Of a stretch of 64,000 nucleotides of DNA, positions 36,605 through 45,839 are shown one piece after another. Origin of the DNA: Lachnospiraceae bacterium. Its GTDB lineage: Bacteria; Bacillota; Clostridia; Lachnospirales; Lachnospiraceae. The notes under the pieces are model-generated. The model had not been told where the DNA came from and did no database searches. It saw nothing but the letters and a program-made list of their open reading frames with translations. The stretch lies in the NCBI GenBank assembly GCA_017412055.1, contig JAFQOW010000009.1, positions 1-64,000 of the forward strand, read 5' to 3'. The position numbers and the translations under genes are program-made. The first letter of the stretch is position 1, and every line of letters starts with the position of its first letter.

Positions 36605-36672
36605 ATATCCAACCATTTAAAAAATATAGGATGGTTTTTAGAAGTACCTATATGACGTAAATGGTTGGATAT
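36605..36672 (+). repeat. long inverted repeat with alternative terminator hairpin
   Basis: A perfect 15-bp stem (36605-36619 with 36658-36672) encloses 38 bases. AACCAT of the left arm can instead pair with ATGGTT (36631-36636), which is followed by TTTT. This may be a glgB terminator overlapping the leader of the next gene. Confidence 0.55.
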
Positions 36673-36695
36673 TTAAAAGAAAGGACACAAACGAA

Positions 36696-37568
36696 ATGAC
36701 ATATTTTTTACTTGATCAAGCGGCAGCTAGTGATACAGCCGTAAAGGAAGCAAACAAATTATTGGATACTATCGAAGGATATATTCCAAAGGCCATAGAT
36801 TTTGGTGTTAATGTAATTATTGCATTGTTAATATTTTTCGTAGGAAAAATAATTATAAATTGGTTACTTAAGGTATGTAACAAATTCCTTGAAAAAGCAA
36901 AGGTTGAAATAAGTATTAGACGTTTCTTAAAGTCACTTATAAGAGTTGGATTGTATGTTATTTTATTGATTATTATTTGTGATAGAGTGGGAATTAATAC
37001 GGCATCATTTATTGCAGTGCTTGGAACACTTGGTTTAACTGTAGGTCTTGCATTGCAGGGAAGCTTATCAAACTTTGCAGGTGGAGTACTTATATTACTT
37101 CTTAAGCCATTTAAGGTGGGCGATTATATAGTTGATAATGGTTCAGGAGCTGAAGGTAATGTGGATAGAATAGATTTATTCTACACTAAGATTATAACAG
37201 TCGATAATAGAGCAGTGTTTATTCCAAACGGTGCGTTATCTAATGCAACTATTACAAATAATACTGAATTCAATACAAGAAGAGTTGATTTTGTATTTGG
37301 TATTGCATATGAGTCAGACATTGATAAGGCAAAGAAAATCATCTATGACATTGCTAAAAGTGATGAAAAAGCGTTGCCTGATAAGGATGTTTCAGTATTT
37401 GTATCAAGCCTTGATGCAAGTCAGGTTGCTATTACACTTAGAGTATGGTGTGAAACAGATTATTATTGGGATGTTAAGGCTAGAGTGACGGAAGCAGTTA
37501 AGAAGTCATTTGATGCAAATGGTATCGAGATTCCATTTGACCAGTTACAGGTGCATATTGCAAAATAA
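36696..37568 (+). CDS. MscS-family mechanosensitive channel
   Basis: A 290-residue small-conductance mechanosensitive channel that releases solutes on hypo-osmotic shock. Helices lie at about 28-50, 68-88 and the pore helix at about 96-125 (FIAVLGTLGLTVGLALQGSLSNFAGGVLILLLKPF, Gly/Ala-rich). The beta domain has VGDYIV and the conserved IPNGALSNATITN (about 176-188). The C-terminal alpha/beta cage ends ANGIEIPFDQLQVHI. AAAGGACAC serves as ribosome site. Followed by a strong terminator. Confidence 0.94.
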   Translation: MTYFLLDQAAASDTAVKEANKLLDTIEGYIPKAIDFGVNVIIALLIFFVGKIIINWLLKVCNKFLEKAKVEISIRRFLKSLIRVGLYVILLIIICDRVGINTASFIAVLGTLGLTVGLALQGSLSNFAGGVLILLLKPFKVGDYIVDNGSGAEGNVDRIDLFYTKIITVDNRAVFIPNGALSNATITNNTEFNTRRVDFVFGIAYESDIDKAKKIIYDIAKSDEKALPDKDVSVFVSSLDASQVAITLRVWCETDYYWDVKARVTEAVKKSFDANGIEIPFDQLQVHIAK

Positions 37569-37583
37569 ATAATAAAATGTTCT

Positions 37584-37613
37584 AAAATCCCCCCAAAAAG
37601 TGGGGGGATTTTT
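37584..37613 (+). terminator. intrinsic terminator after mscS
   Basis: AAAATCCCCCC / TGGGGGGATTTTT. Confidence 0.93.
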
Positions 37614-37690
37614 AAGTTTGTGTATGTTAATATCAAGATACGTTAAGCGTACGTGATTAAGCTTGACGTAAGTTTTTCTATATTTTAGGA

Positions 37691-37757
37691 GTATCGTTTA
37701 GATACAATTATTATGGTAAGTGTATTGATGTGTTTGGGAAGGCGCGTTGGTACACTT
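37691..37757. repeat. two small inverted repeats in intergenic region
   Basis: GTATC-GTTTA-GATAC (37691-37705) and AAGTGTA/TACACTT (37718-37757), the latter followed by TCTTTT. Nothing else is recognised between 37614 and the next promoter. Confidence 0.35.
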
Positions 37758-37804
37758 TCTTTTGTATATTGTATGATTATTATAGAGATAATATTATATT
37801 TATA

Positions 37805-37833
37805 TTGACAAAATAATATAATAGTATTATTAT
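37805..37833 (+). promoter_or_regulatory. promoter of riboswitch-controlled toxin operon
   Basis: TTGACA, 17-base spacer, TATTAT, just before the aptamer. Confidence 0.75.
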
Positions 37834-37849
37834 GTTAAAAAAATAGCAA

Positions 37850-37970
37850 AGCAAAAGAGGGGGGCAAACATATAGAAATATATGGGCGCAAAACTAGGAG
37901 TCTAAGGGAACGTAAAGTTACTATGATAGTTCGGTTACATTAATTTTTATTAATGTAACCTTTTTCTTTT
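37850..37970 (+). ncRNA. c-di-GMP-I (GEMM) riboswitch with terminator
   Basis: The aptamer (about 37850-37940) shows the GEMM core: GGGGGGCAAAC, a GAAA-capped hairpin, then GGGCGCAAAACTA, a second variable stem, and GATAGTTCGGTTAC. The expression platform is a terminator (GGTTACATTAA with TTAATGTAACC, 37933-37960, then T-rich) whose first bases overlap the aptamer 3' end. That geometry suits ligand-dependent read-through, but polarity is inferred. Confidence 0.85.
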
Positions 37971-37991
37971 GTATGCGGAAAGAGGGATAAG

Positions 37992-39212
37992 ATGAAAACA
38001 ATAAAAAAAATAACGGCGTTAGTAGTAATGGTTACTATACTTGTAAATACATTATATACTAGTGCATATGCAACTGAAAATGGCAAGTTAACTAGCTATT
38101 ATGGAGATGGTAATCAAGTATCTGCATGGGATGGAAAAACAACAGAATTCGAATATTATTATGATGATTATACAGTATCGTTTATATTAGAATCATATTG
38201 GGATACGGGATATAATTTAAAAGTTAGAATTAAGAATATTAGTGAGTATGATATTCATAATTGGTATTTGGCATATGATTCTAGTTACCCAATTTTAAAA
38301 ATATGGAATGCTGAAATTTATGAACAAAATAATAATTATACTATTATTAAAAATGCTGAATGGAATCAGGATATATCTGCTGGTGGTATAATTGAGTATG
38401 GTATTACATGTGTTGGCGATTTTTTTGGATTTCCATCAGAGGCACAACTTGTAACAAAAAGTGTTGAAAAAGATAGTAGTAAATATGATGTTAAATATAT
38501 TGTAAATAGTGATTGGAATACAGGCTTTTCAGGGACAATTACGATAATTAATAAAGATGATAAACCTTTAGAGGACTGGACTTTAGAATTCAATTTTGGT
38601 AAAGAAATATCGAATCTATGGAACGGAAAAATGGAAGCAAGCGGTGATGGTCATTATGTAGTTCAAAATGTAGGATATAATAGCAATATCCCAGCAGGTG
38701 GAGAAATTAGCTTTGGTTTTGTTGGAAAGAATGGAGCAAGAGATATTTGCCCAACTGATTTGAAATTATATACATATGAAGTATCAACAATTGAGTATGT
38801 TCAATTAGAAGATGGAAGCATAGATAAAAAATATTTAGAGGAAGCGATAAAACCTCAATTAATACTAGATAATAAATCAATAGATAATATAAAACTGTCA
38901 GATGATTACGATAATGATGGACTTACATTAATACAGGAGTATGAATATGATACCAATCCATTTATAAAGGATACAGACGGGGATAGACTTGATGATTATG
39001 ATGAAGTGAATATTTATTTTACAAATCCTATAGATTTCGACACTGATGATGATAATATGGGAGATGGTATAGAGATTGAATGTGGATTGAACCCATTATT
39101 AAAAGATACAGATGGTGATGGTGATTTAGATAATAACGAAATAATTACTCAGCAGGTTAAGTTAGATGCAGTGAATAGTTATACATTATCAGAAGTAGGA
39201 ACATTACCTTGA
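37992..39212 (+). CDS. secreted CBM2-like/calcium-repeat protein, N-terminal part
   Basis: The first 406 codons of a longer reading frame that is cut by TGA at 39210-39212 and continues in the same frame to 41480. A Sec signal peptide ends in TSAYA (about 27). Two CBM2-like beta domains follow (about 55-155 and 165-270; WDTGYNLKVRIKNIS, WNTGFSGTITIINKD). Then come thrombospondin-type-3-like calcium repeats (DYDNDGLT, DTDGDRLDDYDE, DTDGDGDLDNNE; about 300-390). Such modules display or anchor a protein at the surface or on polysaccharide. It lies behind a c-di-GMP riboswitch. AGAGGGA is a weak ribosome site. Confidence 0.8.
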   Translation: MKTIKKITALVVMVTILVNTLYTSAYATENGKLTSYYGDGNQVSAWDGKTTEFEYYYDDYTVSFILESYWDTGYNLKVRIKNISEYDIHNWYLAYDSSYPILKIWNAEIYEQNNNYTIIKNAEWNQDISAGGIIEYGITCVGDFFGFPSEAQLVTKSVEKDSSKYDVKYIVNSDWNTGFSGTITIINKDDKPLEDWTLEFNFGKEISNLWNGKMEASGDGHYVVQNVGYNSNIPAGGEISFGFVGKNGARDICPTDLKLYTYEVSTIEYVQLEDGSIDKKYLEEAIKPQLILDNKSIDNIKLSDDYDNDGLTLIQEYEYDTNPFIKDTDGDRLDDYDEVNIYFTNPIDFDTDDDNMGDGIEIECGLNPLLKDTDGDGDLDNNEIITQQVKLDAVNSYTLSEVGTLP

Positions 39213-41480
39213 TTGGAATTGACAGGTGTAGGAGATTTTAGTCAACAGATTTATGCCGAGCCTATAAAGTATAATGAGACGATATTAGATATAAATTGTT
39301 TAGTTGGTACGGCATATGATTTTATACATGATGAGGATTTTGTCTTTGAAAGCGGCAAGTTATCTTTTGTAATAGATGATGACATTTTACAAGATTATGA
39401 CATAGAGGATTTAGCTATAGCTTGGTATAATGATGAAAACAACTCGCTTGAATTACTTGAAACATTTTGTGATAATACAACTTCAATGATTTGGAGTGAA
39501 GTAAACCATTTTAGTAAATATATGGTTGTTTCTTCATCAGAATATTTTTATAACTTGGATAGAACAAGTATAGATAGTATTTTAAAATCTGGTAAAGCAG
39601 ACATTGTATTTGCAATAGATACAACGGGTTCAATGTCATATCCAATATCTAATGTATATAACAATATAGATAAATTTGTGTCTATATTGAGTGAAAATAA
39701 TGTAGATGTACGTTTGGGGTTAATTGAATATAGAGATATATTTGTGGATGGATATGATTCAACAAAATGTTATAATTGGTACACAGATGTGGCTAAATTT
39801 AAGAGTAAATTAAAAAGTTTGCAAATAAATGGTGGCGGAGATGCACCTGAAACAGCAGTAGATGCGCTTAAATCTGCAAATGATATGGAATATAGGACAG
39901 GTGTAGGAAAATATATAATTCTTGTTACAGATGCAGGATATAAAAATGGTACAACAGAAAACGTGTATGCGACGTTATCGAGTGAAGTCAATAGGGCTAA
40001 AACAAAAGGAATTACGGTTTCTATTGTAACTAATACTATGTACTTTGATGAATATAAATATGCAACTGAACAAACAGATGGTATTTTAGCTAATATTAAT
40101 CAACAGTTTTCGTATTCTTTTATACCTATCATTGATAAGATAGGAATAGATGCTAATTCGGGATGTTGGGTTAGATTATCTAATGGATTTACTGTTAAAC
40201 TTGAAAAAGATCCTAATCTTGGTGATGATACAATAGATACAGATAAGGATGGAATTCCGGATGTTGTAGAATTAGGAACCAAATTGACAATAAGACCATT
40301 TAATAAGGAAACGGGTAAGAAAGAAGAAATATCTACCTGGACATTTTATAGCAATCCAGTAAAGGCTGATACAGATGGGGATGGAATATTAGATGTTGAT
40401 GATTTACGACCAAAAGATTTTGATGTTACTATTATTGAAAATAACGAAGAAAAAATAGAATTTAATACAGGTAATATATGGTATAATATACCATATACAG
40501 CTGAAGATTATATGTGTACATTTATGGAATATGCAACAGGAGCTGCTGAGATTATTTTAACAGATGAGGAATTTGATGATTGTACGACATTAATAGGCAA
40601 AAATAGTAAACAGAAATTTACTATAGATGAATTAGTTGTTATTTCTATACTTAATAACGAGGGTGCAAAATTTTATTTGGATGAGGAATCGTCAAAAACG
40701 CGTGAAACGATATTTGAAATACTTACAGAAAGAGAGTCAAGGTATTATCAGCGTCAAGGCGTACTTTGGTGGATTGAATGGAAAGAGGTTTCTAAAGGGG
40801 CTGAAAAAGGCTTTTTTAAAGGAACAGTCTACTCAGAAGCAGATTTAAATCTTTCGCTTAAAATTTATCAAAAAATAGATTTTAGAGATATTTTAGATGC
40901 GACTTTAAAAGTTGGAGCAGTAGTATTTACCTTTACGATAGCAGCTGAGGTGTTACCTATCGTTGTAGCAAATACACAGGCTTTGGTATATTATGTAAAA
41001 ACATTTGGAGTTGTTCAAGGAATACAAATGTATAAATATCTGGGGATAGAGAATTTGCCAAACGGAGTTATTTCGTGGTTGCAGATGGATATGGCAGATG
41101 GTGATAGTTCGTTAGATGATTTGGTAGATAAAGGAATACCAATTTATAAGAGAGGTCAGACTGGGGAAGAGTATTTGAAGAAGAATTTTCCAGGTGAATC
41201 ACAACAATATTTTGAAACGTATGTTGATGGTGTGAAATATGGAAGATATGTGGATATGTATTCTGATGGAATTGCATATGAGGCAAAAGTAGGTTATACA
41301 TGTTTAAGTAAAAGAATTAAGCATCAGGTTTTAAAGGATGCGCATTTAATTGAACAGAATAAAGTTGATAAAGTAGTATGGGTATTTTTTAGAAGTGAAA
41401 TAACAGGAAAGTTAGGTGCTTCACGTCAATTAATAGAATTATTAAATGCTTACAATATAGAATTTCTATTTATAGATTAA
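39213..41480 (+). CDS. vWA protein with REase-like C-terminal toxin domain, downstream part
   Basis: 755 codons directly after the TGA, in the same frame as the upstream part. A von Willebrand A domain has the MIDAS-like FAIDTTGSM (about 131-139) and GGGDAPETAVDAL. Calcium repeats (DTDKDGIPD, DTDGDGILDVDD) follow, then a helical region. The last 115 residues look like a restriction-endonuclease-fold toxin: RYVDMYSDGIAYEAKVG (D and ExK positions), a Gln-containing helix (KRIKHQVLKDAHL) and KVVWVFFRS. This is typical of polymorphic toxins. With no signal peptide of its own, it probably works only if the stop is read through, or in a sibling strain without the stop. TTG 39213 could permit reinitiation. 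Confidence 0.72.
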   Translation: MELTGVGDFSQQIYAEPIKYNETILDINCLVGTAYDFIHDEDFVFESGKLSFVIDDDILQDYDIEDLAIAWYNDENNSLELLETFCDNTTSMIWSEVNHFSKYMVVSSSEYFYNLDRTSIDSILKSGKADIVFAIDTTGSMSYPISNVYNNIDKFVSILSENNVDVRLGLIEYRDIFVDGYDSTKCYNWYTDVAKFKSKLKSLQINGGGDAPETAVDALKSANDMEYRTGVGKYIILVTDAGYKNGTTENVYATLSSEVNRAKTKGITVSIVTNTMYFDEYKYATEQTDGILANINQQFSYSFIPIIDKIGIDANSGCWVRLSNGFTVKLEKDPNLGDDTIDTDKDGIPDVVELGTKLTIRPFNKETGKKEEISTWTFYSNPVKADTDGDGILDVDDLRPKDFDVTIIENNEEKIEFNTGNIWYNIPYTAEDYMCTFMEYATGAAEIILTDEEFDDCTTLIGKNSKQKFTIDELVVISILNNEGAKFYLDEESSKTRETIFEILTERESRYYQRQGVLWWIEWKEVSKGAEKGFFKGTVYSEADLNLSLKIYQKIDFRDILDATLKVGAVVFTFTIAAEVLPIVVANTQALVYYVKTFGVVQGIQMYKYLGIENLPNGVISWLQMDMADGDSSLDDLVDKGIPIYKRGQTGEEYLKKNFPGESQQYFETYVDGVKYGRYVDMYSDGIAYEAKVGYTCLSKRIKHQVLKDAHLIEQNKVDKVVWVFFRSEITGKLGASRQLIELLNAYNIEFLFID

Positions 41481-41494
41481 AGGAGTGTATTAGA

Positions 41495-42076
41495 GTGTAT
41501 TACGAAGGAATGATTATACCATTTGAAATGGTGAATTTTTGTGAGATGAATAAAAAACAAGCTCAACATTTTTTTGAATGGTTTATGGAAACAAAGGAAG
41601 AAAGATTTAAAAAGTTGCACGAATATATTATAAAAGATACAGATAAAGTTAAACTTGATAAAACACCAGAGTCGCTTATTGATTTATGGGAATGGTTTCA
41701 AACAAAAATATATTGGGAAGAAAAGACAAATAAAGAGATTAAAGAAGAATTGCAGGGAGTTCCAAATTGGATAGAGAGTATTATAGATAATAGTAAAATG
41801 AAGATTTCTAGACAAACATTACGTATAGCATATGATATTGGAAATTATTTTGGAGAAGTAATGGTAGAAAACAATGATTCGTTATATTGGGGATTTAGGA
41901 CTAAACCCAAAAAATTAGATGGTGTTAATCATCCGATAGTATTGGGATTTTTGGGTGATACTAGTATGCATATGTATAATATTATGGAAGTGTTAATAAG
42001 AAAAGATACGAGAGAACCAAAAAGAGAACGCTTATATGATTTGTATAATACATGGTTAAAAATGGTTAATAAATAG
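41495..42076 (+). CDS. putative immunity protein, copy 1
   Basis: A 193-residue soluble protein, GTG start with AAAGGAG upstream, 14 bases after the toxin-domain gene. It is a close paralogue of the next gene; shared blocks include FEWFMETKEERF, DKTPESLI, LWEWFQTKI, AYDIG, YFGEV and VLGFLGD. The position right behind a C-terminal toxin domain and the tandem duplication indicate an immunity role. The family has no name I can give with confidence. Confidence 0.68.
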   Translation: MYYEGMIIPFEMVNFCEMNKKQAQHFFEWFMETKEERFKKLHEYIIKDTDKVKLDKTPESLIDLWEWFQTKIYWEEKTNKEIKEELQGVPNWIESIIDNSKMKISRQTLRIAYDIGNYFGEVMVENNDSLYWGFRTKPKKLDGVNHPIVLGFLGDTSMHMYNIMEVLIRKDTREPKRERLYDLYNTWLKMVNK

Positions 42077-42085
42077 AGGATAAAA

Positions 42086-42670
42086 ATGGATTATGAAGGA
42101 ATAAGACCATCATTCGAATTAGAATATTTCAGTAAAATGAATAAAAAACAAGCAATGCAGTATTTCGAGTGGTTTATGGAAACAAAAGAAGAAAGATTTA
42201 GAATTTTACAAGAATATATATTTAGAGATACAGATAAGGTTATTCTAGATAAAACACCTGAATCACTAATTGGTTTATGGGAGTGGTTTCAAACAAAGAT
42301 TTCTTGGGAGGAAAAGACGAGGGAAGAAATAGAATTGGAGTTGAAGGGGAGACCAGAATGGATGACACAAATAATTTTAGCAGATACTAAAAAGATTGCA
42401 GATTTAACATTGAAATTGGCATATGATATAGGGATGTATTTTGGAGAGGTGTTTGTAGAAAATAATTCTTCATTGTATTGGGGAATAAAAACAAAGCCAA
42501 AAGCATTGAATGGAGTAAATCAGCCCAACGTTTTAGGTTTTCTAGGTGATGTGAATATGTACGCATATGGAATAGTACAAGTTGCTATTAGAAAGGAACA
42601 TAAAGAAACAAAAGTAACAAGATTATTTGATATATATAACACTTGGCTTGATATGAATGTTAAGAATTAG
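42086..42670 (+). CDS. putative immunity protein, copy 2
   Basis: A 194-residue paralogue of the preceding gene, nine bases downstream with AGAGGAT as ribosome site. The central and C-terminal blocks are strongly conserved, while residues 95-115 (after the WEEKT motif) and the C-terminal third differ more. That pattern suits two immunity proteins against related but different toxin domains, or one decoy. Function is inferred from position only. Confidence 0.68.
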   Translation: MDYEGIRPSFELEYFSKMNKKQAMQYFEWFMETKEERFRILQEYIFRDTDKVILDKTPESLIGLWEWFQTKISWEEKTREEIELELKGRPEWMTQIILADTKKIADLTLKLAYDIGMYFGEVFVENNSSLYWGIKTKPKALNGVNQPNVLGFLGDVNMYAYGIVQVAIRKEHKETKVTRLFDIYNTWLDMNVKN

Positions 42671-42747
42671 AACTATATAAGTAAATTTTATTAAATACTC
42701 TTTATTGAAATATTATCTGTTGTTATCAAATTAAAATTATGTTAAAC

Positions 42748-42780
42748 TAATGGGTGTGTCTTATTAAGACACGCCCATTA
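42748..42780. repeat. strong hairpin before argH
   Basis: TAATGGGTGTGTCTT and AAGACACGCCCATTA around ATT, with one G-T wobble. It lacks a T-run on the + strand, so it may end the immunity operon or shape the argH leader. A possible argH promoter is TTGTTA-17-TAAACT at 42720-42748. Confidence 0.5.
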
Positions 42781-42809
42781 AAAATATAATATGATACGGA
42801 GGATATATT

Positions 42810-44183
42810 ATGAAGCTCTGGGGCGGAAGATTTACTAAGGAAGAAAATCAGTTAGTACATAATTTTAATGCGTCAATTTCATTTGATCAGAAGTTTTATA
42901 AGCAGGATATAGAAGGAAGTATAGCTCATGTAACTCAGCTTGGTACTGTAGGTATCATCACTGAGGATGAGATGAGAAAGATTATAGAGGGTCTTAAGGG
43001 GATAAAGGCTGACATAGAGTCTGGTAAGCTTGAGATTACAGAGGATAGTGAGGACATTCATTCATTTGTAGAGGCTAACCTTATCGAGAGAATAGGTGAG
43101 CCAGGTAAGAAGCTCCACACAGGTAGAAGTAGAAATGATCAGGTAGCTTTAGATATGAAGCTTTACACAAGAGATGAGGTAAAGGAAGTAGACGAGCTTC
43201 TTAAAAACCTTTTAAATGTAATCCTTAGAATAATGAAGGAAAATGTAGATACATATATGCCAGGCTTTACACATCTTCAGAAGGCACAGCCTATCACACT
43301 TGCACATCATTTTGGTGCATATTTTGAGATGTTTAAAAGAGACCGTGACAGATTAAAGGATATTTATAAGAGAATGAATTACTGTCCTATCGGTTCAGGT
43401 GCATTAGCAGGAACTACATATCCACTTGATAGAAATCTTACAGCATCACTTTTAGGATTTGAAGGTCCAACACTTAACAGTATGGATTCAGTATCAGATA
43501 GAGATTATTTAATTGAGTTCTTAAGTGCAATGTGTACAATTATGATGCATTTAAGTCGTTTTTCAGAAGAAATCATTATCTGGAATAGTAATGAATATAG
43601 ATTTGTGGAGCTTGATGATGCTTACAGTACAGGAAGCAGCATCATGCCACAGAAGAAGAATCCGGATATCGCGGAGCTTGTAAGAGGTAAGACTGGTCGT
43701 GTGTATGGTGCACTTATGTCACTCCTTACTACTATGAAAGGACTTCCACTTGCATACAATAAGGATATGCAGGAGGATAAGGAGTTTACATTTGATGCTA
43801 TAGATACTACAAAGGGATGTATCTCATTATTTACTGGAATGATAGATACAATGAGCTTCAACAAGGATAATATGGAATCAAGTGCTAAGAATGGCTTCAC
43901 AAATGCTACAGATGCAGCAGATTATCTCGTAGGTAAGGGTGTACCATTTAGAGATGCTCATGGAATCGTAGGACAGCTAGTGCTTTTCTGTATCGAGAAG
44001 GATATAGCGCTTGATGATATGACATTGGAGGAATATAAGGCTATAAGTCCTGTATTTGAGGAGGATATTTACGAAGCCATAAGTCTTAAGACTTGTGTAG
44101 AAAAGCGTATGACAATCGGTGCACCAGGTATGGAGGCAATGAAGAGGGTTATCGCAATCAACGAGGCATACATGAGCAAGTAG
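42810..44183 (+). CDS. argH: argininosuccinate lyase
   Basis: A 457-residue fumarase/aspartase-superfamily enzyme that splits argininosuccinate to arginine and fumarate. Motifs: MKLWGGRF at the N-terminus, [11 protein letters not shown] (about 106-116), FTHLQKAQP (about 151-159) and the signature [11 protein letters not shown] (about 275-285). Length is normal. ACGGAGG is nine bases upstream. It sits alone inside an accessory region between two riboswitch-controlled immunity loci. Confidence 0.96.
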   Translation: MKLWGGRFTKEENQLVHNFNASISFDQKFYKQDIEGSIAHVTQLGTVGIITEDEMRKIIEGLKGIKADIESGKLEITEDSEDIHSFVEANLIERIGEPGKKLHTGRSRNDQVALDMKLYTRDEVKEVDELLKNLLNVILRIMKENVDTYMPGFTHLQKAQPITLAHHFGAYFEMFKRDRDRLKDIYKRMNYCPIGSGALAGTTYPLDRNLTASLLGFEGPTLNSMDSVSDRDYLIEFLSAMCTIMMHLSRFSEEIIIWNSNEYRFVELDDAYSTGSSIMPQKKNPDIAELVRGKTGRVYGALMSLLTTMKGLPLAYNKDMQEDKEFTFDAIDTTKGCISLFTGMIDTMSFNKDNMESSAKNGFTNATDAADYLVGKGVPFRDAHGIVGQLVLFCIEKDIALDDMTLEEYKAISPVFEEDIYEAISLKTCVEKRMTIGAPGMEAMKRVIAINEAYMSK

Positions 44184-44256
44184 ACCGATAGGGCGGATTT
44201 CGAATGTATGTAGGATTGTGAGAGTGCGAAGTATGAAATAATCCGTATTATTCACG
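44175..44256 (+). repeat. dispersed two-part hairpin repeat, copy A
   Basis: Part 1 (about 44174-44206: ATGAGCAAG-AGACCGATAGGGCGG...) overlaps the end of argH; part 2 (about 44206-44254: GTAGGATTGTGAGAGTGCGA, then ATCCGTATTATTCAC) follows. Both parts recur near 58549-58655 in the opposite order. Each part can fold: CCGA/TCGG and GGATTG/CAATCC (better in copy B). Confidence 0.65.
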
Positions 44257-44289
44257 ATGATAATTAGAAATAATATAGGGGAGATAAAA

Positions 44290-44427
44290 TGAGGGGCATA
44301 CTTGTAGAAATGCAGGGTCACAAAGCCAGAAGTCTACGGTAGAAGTTATTAAAGTGTTTTTTATAAGTTATATTAAGATAGTTCAGTTGCAGTAATTAAT
44401 GTAACGTTAATTATTGCAACCTTTTTA
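44290..44427 (+). ncRNA. degenerate c-di-GMP-I-like riboswitch with terminator
   Basis: GGGGCATAC, an AGAAAT-containing hairpin, AGGGTCACAAAGCCAGAAGTC and GATAGTTCAGTTGC line up with the GEMM copies at 37850 and 50230, but several core bases differ (GGCAAAC to GGCATAC, ACGCAAA to TCACAAA). A terminator follows (GTTGCAGTAATTAA with TTAATTATTGCAAC, 44386-44420, then CTTTTT). It may be decayed or have changed specificity. Possible promoter: TTCACG-17-TATAGG at 44251-44279. Confidence 0.6.
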
Positions 44428-44513
44428 ATTATGAAAAAGATATAGTGATATATAATAGTAAAAATTAGCATTGAATAGATAGCAGTAATTATAGGCAAAG
44501 GTGGATTATTGAT

Positions 44514-45068
44514 ATGATAAAGAAACTTATAAATACATCGGCGGGTTCAGTAAAGATAGATTGGGAAAGAATAGAAAGCTATTTGGGATTTACTATACAT
44601 AATAATATTAAAAATTTTTATTCAAGGATAGTAGTTGATGATAAACGTGGATTTAAGGGAAGGATGAAATTTGTTAGGGAGAAATTTATAATACAAATGG
44701 GAAATGATAAATACGACAGATTTCTTTTTAACAACGGAAATACTAATGATTATGATGAAAAGGGAAATGATACATATTATATTTTAGAATTATTAAGTTC
44801 AAATGATTTAGAAGATTTACCTAAAAAATTTGAACAACTATTTAATATGGAAATATGGCAACATATATATAATATGGGAAAAAGAGTGTATATAGGAAGT
44901 TTGATGCATAAAGTTGGTGATGTTAGTCTATTTATTAATAATGATTCTGGTGTGTTTGAATGGGCATATTTACAGGATAAATATCAGAATTATTATGATA
45001 ATCCGAATGGCATTGTAGCATATAATGCGCACGATTTTATCTTGAAATTGAGCAATAAATTAGAATAA
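44514..45068 (+). CDS. orphan SUKH-like immunity protein
   Basis: A 184-residue cytoplasmic protein. The opening (IDWERIESYLGFTIHNNIKNFYSRI, about 18-43) fits the SUKH/SMI1-KNR4 pattern in which a helix, LGF and an amphipathic helix precede beta strands; the C-terminus has NDSGVFEWAYLQDKY. SUKH proteins are common immunity proteins of polymorphic toxin systems. No toxin gene is next to it; the ABC transporter downstream looks unrelated. AAAGGTGGA is the ribosome site. Expression lies behind the degenerate GEMM element. Confidence 0.55.
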   Translation: MIKKLINTSAGSVKIDWERIESYLGFTIHNNIKNFYSRIVVDDKRGFKGRMKFVREKFIIQMGNDKYDRFLFNNGNTNDYDEKGNDTYYILELLSSNDLEDLPKKFEQLFNMEIWQHIYNMGKRVYIGSLMHKVGDVSLFINNDSGVFEWAYLQDKYQNYYDNPNGIVAYNAHDFILKLSNKLE

Positions 45069-45131
45069 AACCATAAAGATTATTACGTAAGACTAAAGTA
45101 AGGAAAACAAAAGTACAAAAAGGAGTAGGTT

Positions 45132-45839
45132 ATGTCAGAACATTATATAAAGTTTGAAGATGTAAAAAAGAGCTATGGAAGCGGTAATGCTCAAATAAAT
45201 GCTTTAGATGGTGTGGATTTTGAGATAAACAAGGGGGAATTTTGCATATTACTAGGTTCATCTGGTGCAGGAAAAACAACATTGTTAAATATGCTTGGTG
45301 GTATGGATGTAGTCACAAGTGGCAAGATAGAGTTTGATGGCAGAGTTGTTTCGGATTTTAGTAAGCGCGAGCTTATCGAGTATCGAAGACATGATGTGGG
45401 ATTTGTTTTTCAGTTTTACAATCTGATTCCTAATCTTACAGCTCTTGAAAATGTGGAGATAGCAGCACAGCTTTGTAAAAATCCTATTCCAGCTAAGGAA
45501 GCGCTTGATATGGTTGGATTGACAGAACGAGCAAATAATTTTCCAGCGCAGCTTTCAGGCGGGGAGCAGCAAAGAGTTGCTATAGCCAGAGCCCTAGCTA
45601 AGAATCCGAGACTTTTGCTTTGTGATGAACCTACTGGAGCATTGGACTATGTAACAGGTAAGTCAGTACTTAAATTGCTTTACGAATTAAGCAAGGAAAG
45701 AGGCACAACAGTTATCATAATCACTCACAACCAGGCTATTGCCCCTATGGCAGACCGTATTATTAAGATTAAGAGTGGAAAGATTTATTCAAATGAGATA
45801 AATCAAAACGTCACATCTATTGACGAGATTGAGTGGTGA
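45132..45839 (+). CDS. ABC transporter ATP-binding protein, LolD/MacB type
   Basis: A 235-residue ATPase that works with the FtsX-type permease encoded next. Walker [14 protein letters not shown] (about 41-53), Q-loop [12 protein letters not shown], signature [16 protein letters not shown], Walker [13 protein letters not shown] and the switch His in IITHN are intact. This class drives mechanotransmission or lipoprotein/peptide release rather than pumping through a pore. AAAAAGGAG is the ribosome site. Stop and next start overlap as TGATG. Confidence 0.95.
   Translation: MSEHYIKFEDVKKSYGSGNAQINALDGVDFEINKGEFCILLGSSGAGKTTLLNMLGGMDVVTSGKIEFDGRVVSDFSKRELIEYRRHDVGFVFQFYNLIPNLTALENVEIAAQLCKNPIPAKEALDMVGLTERANNFPAQLSGGEQQRVAIARALAKNPRLLLCDEPTGALDYVTGKSVLKLLYELSKERGTTVIIITHNQAIAPMADRIIKIKSGKIYSNEINQNVTSIDEIEW

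Noticed and set aside
39210-39260. Selenocysteine TGA in the vWA protein
   Set aside because: A weak TTGAC/GTCAA stem lies downstream, but it lacks a SECIS-like loop, and the context (an extracellular calcium-repeat linker) gives no reason for selenocysteine.
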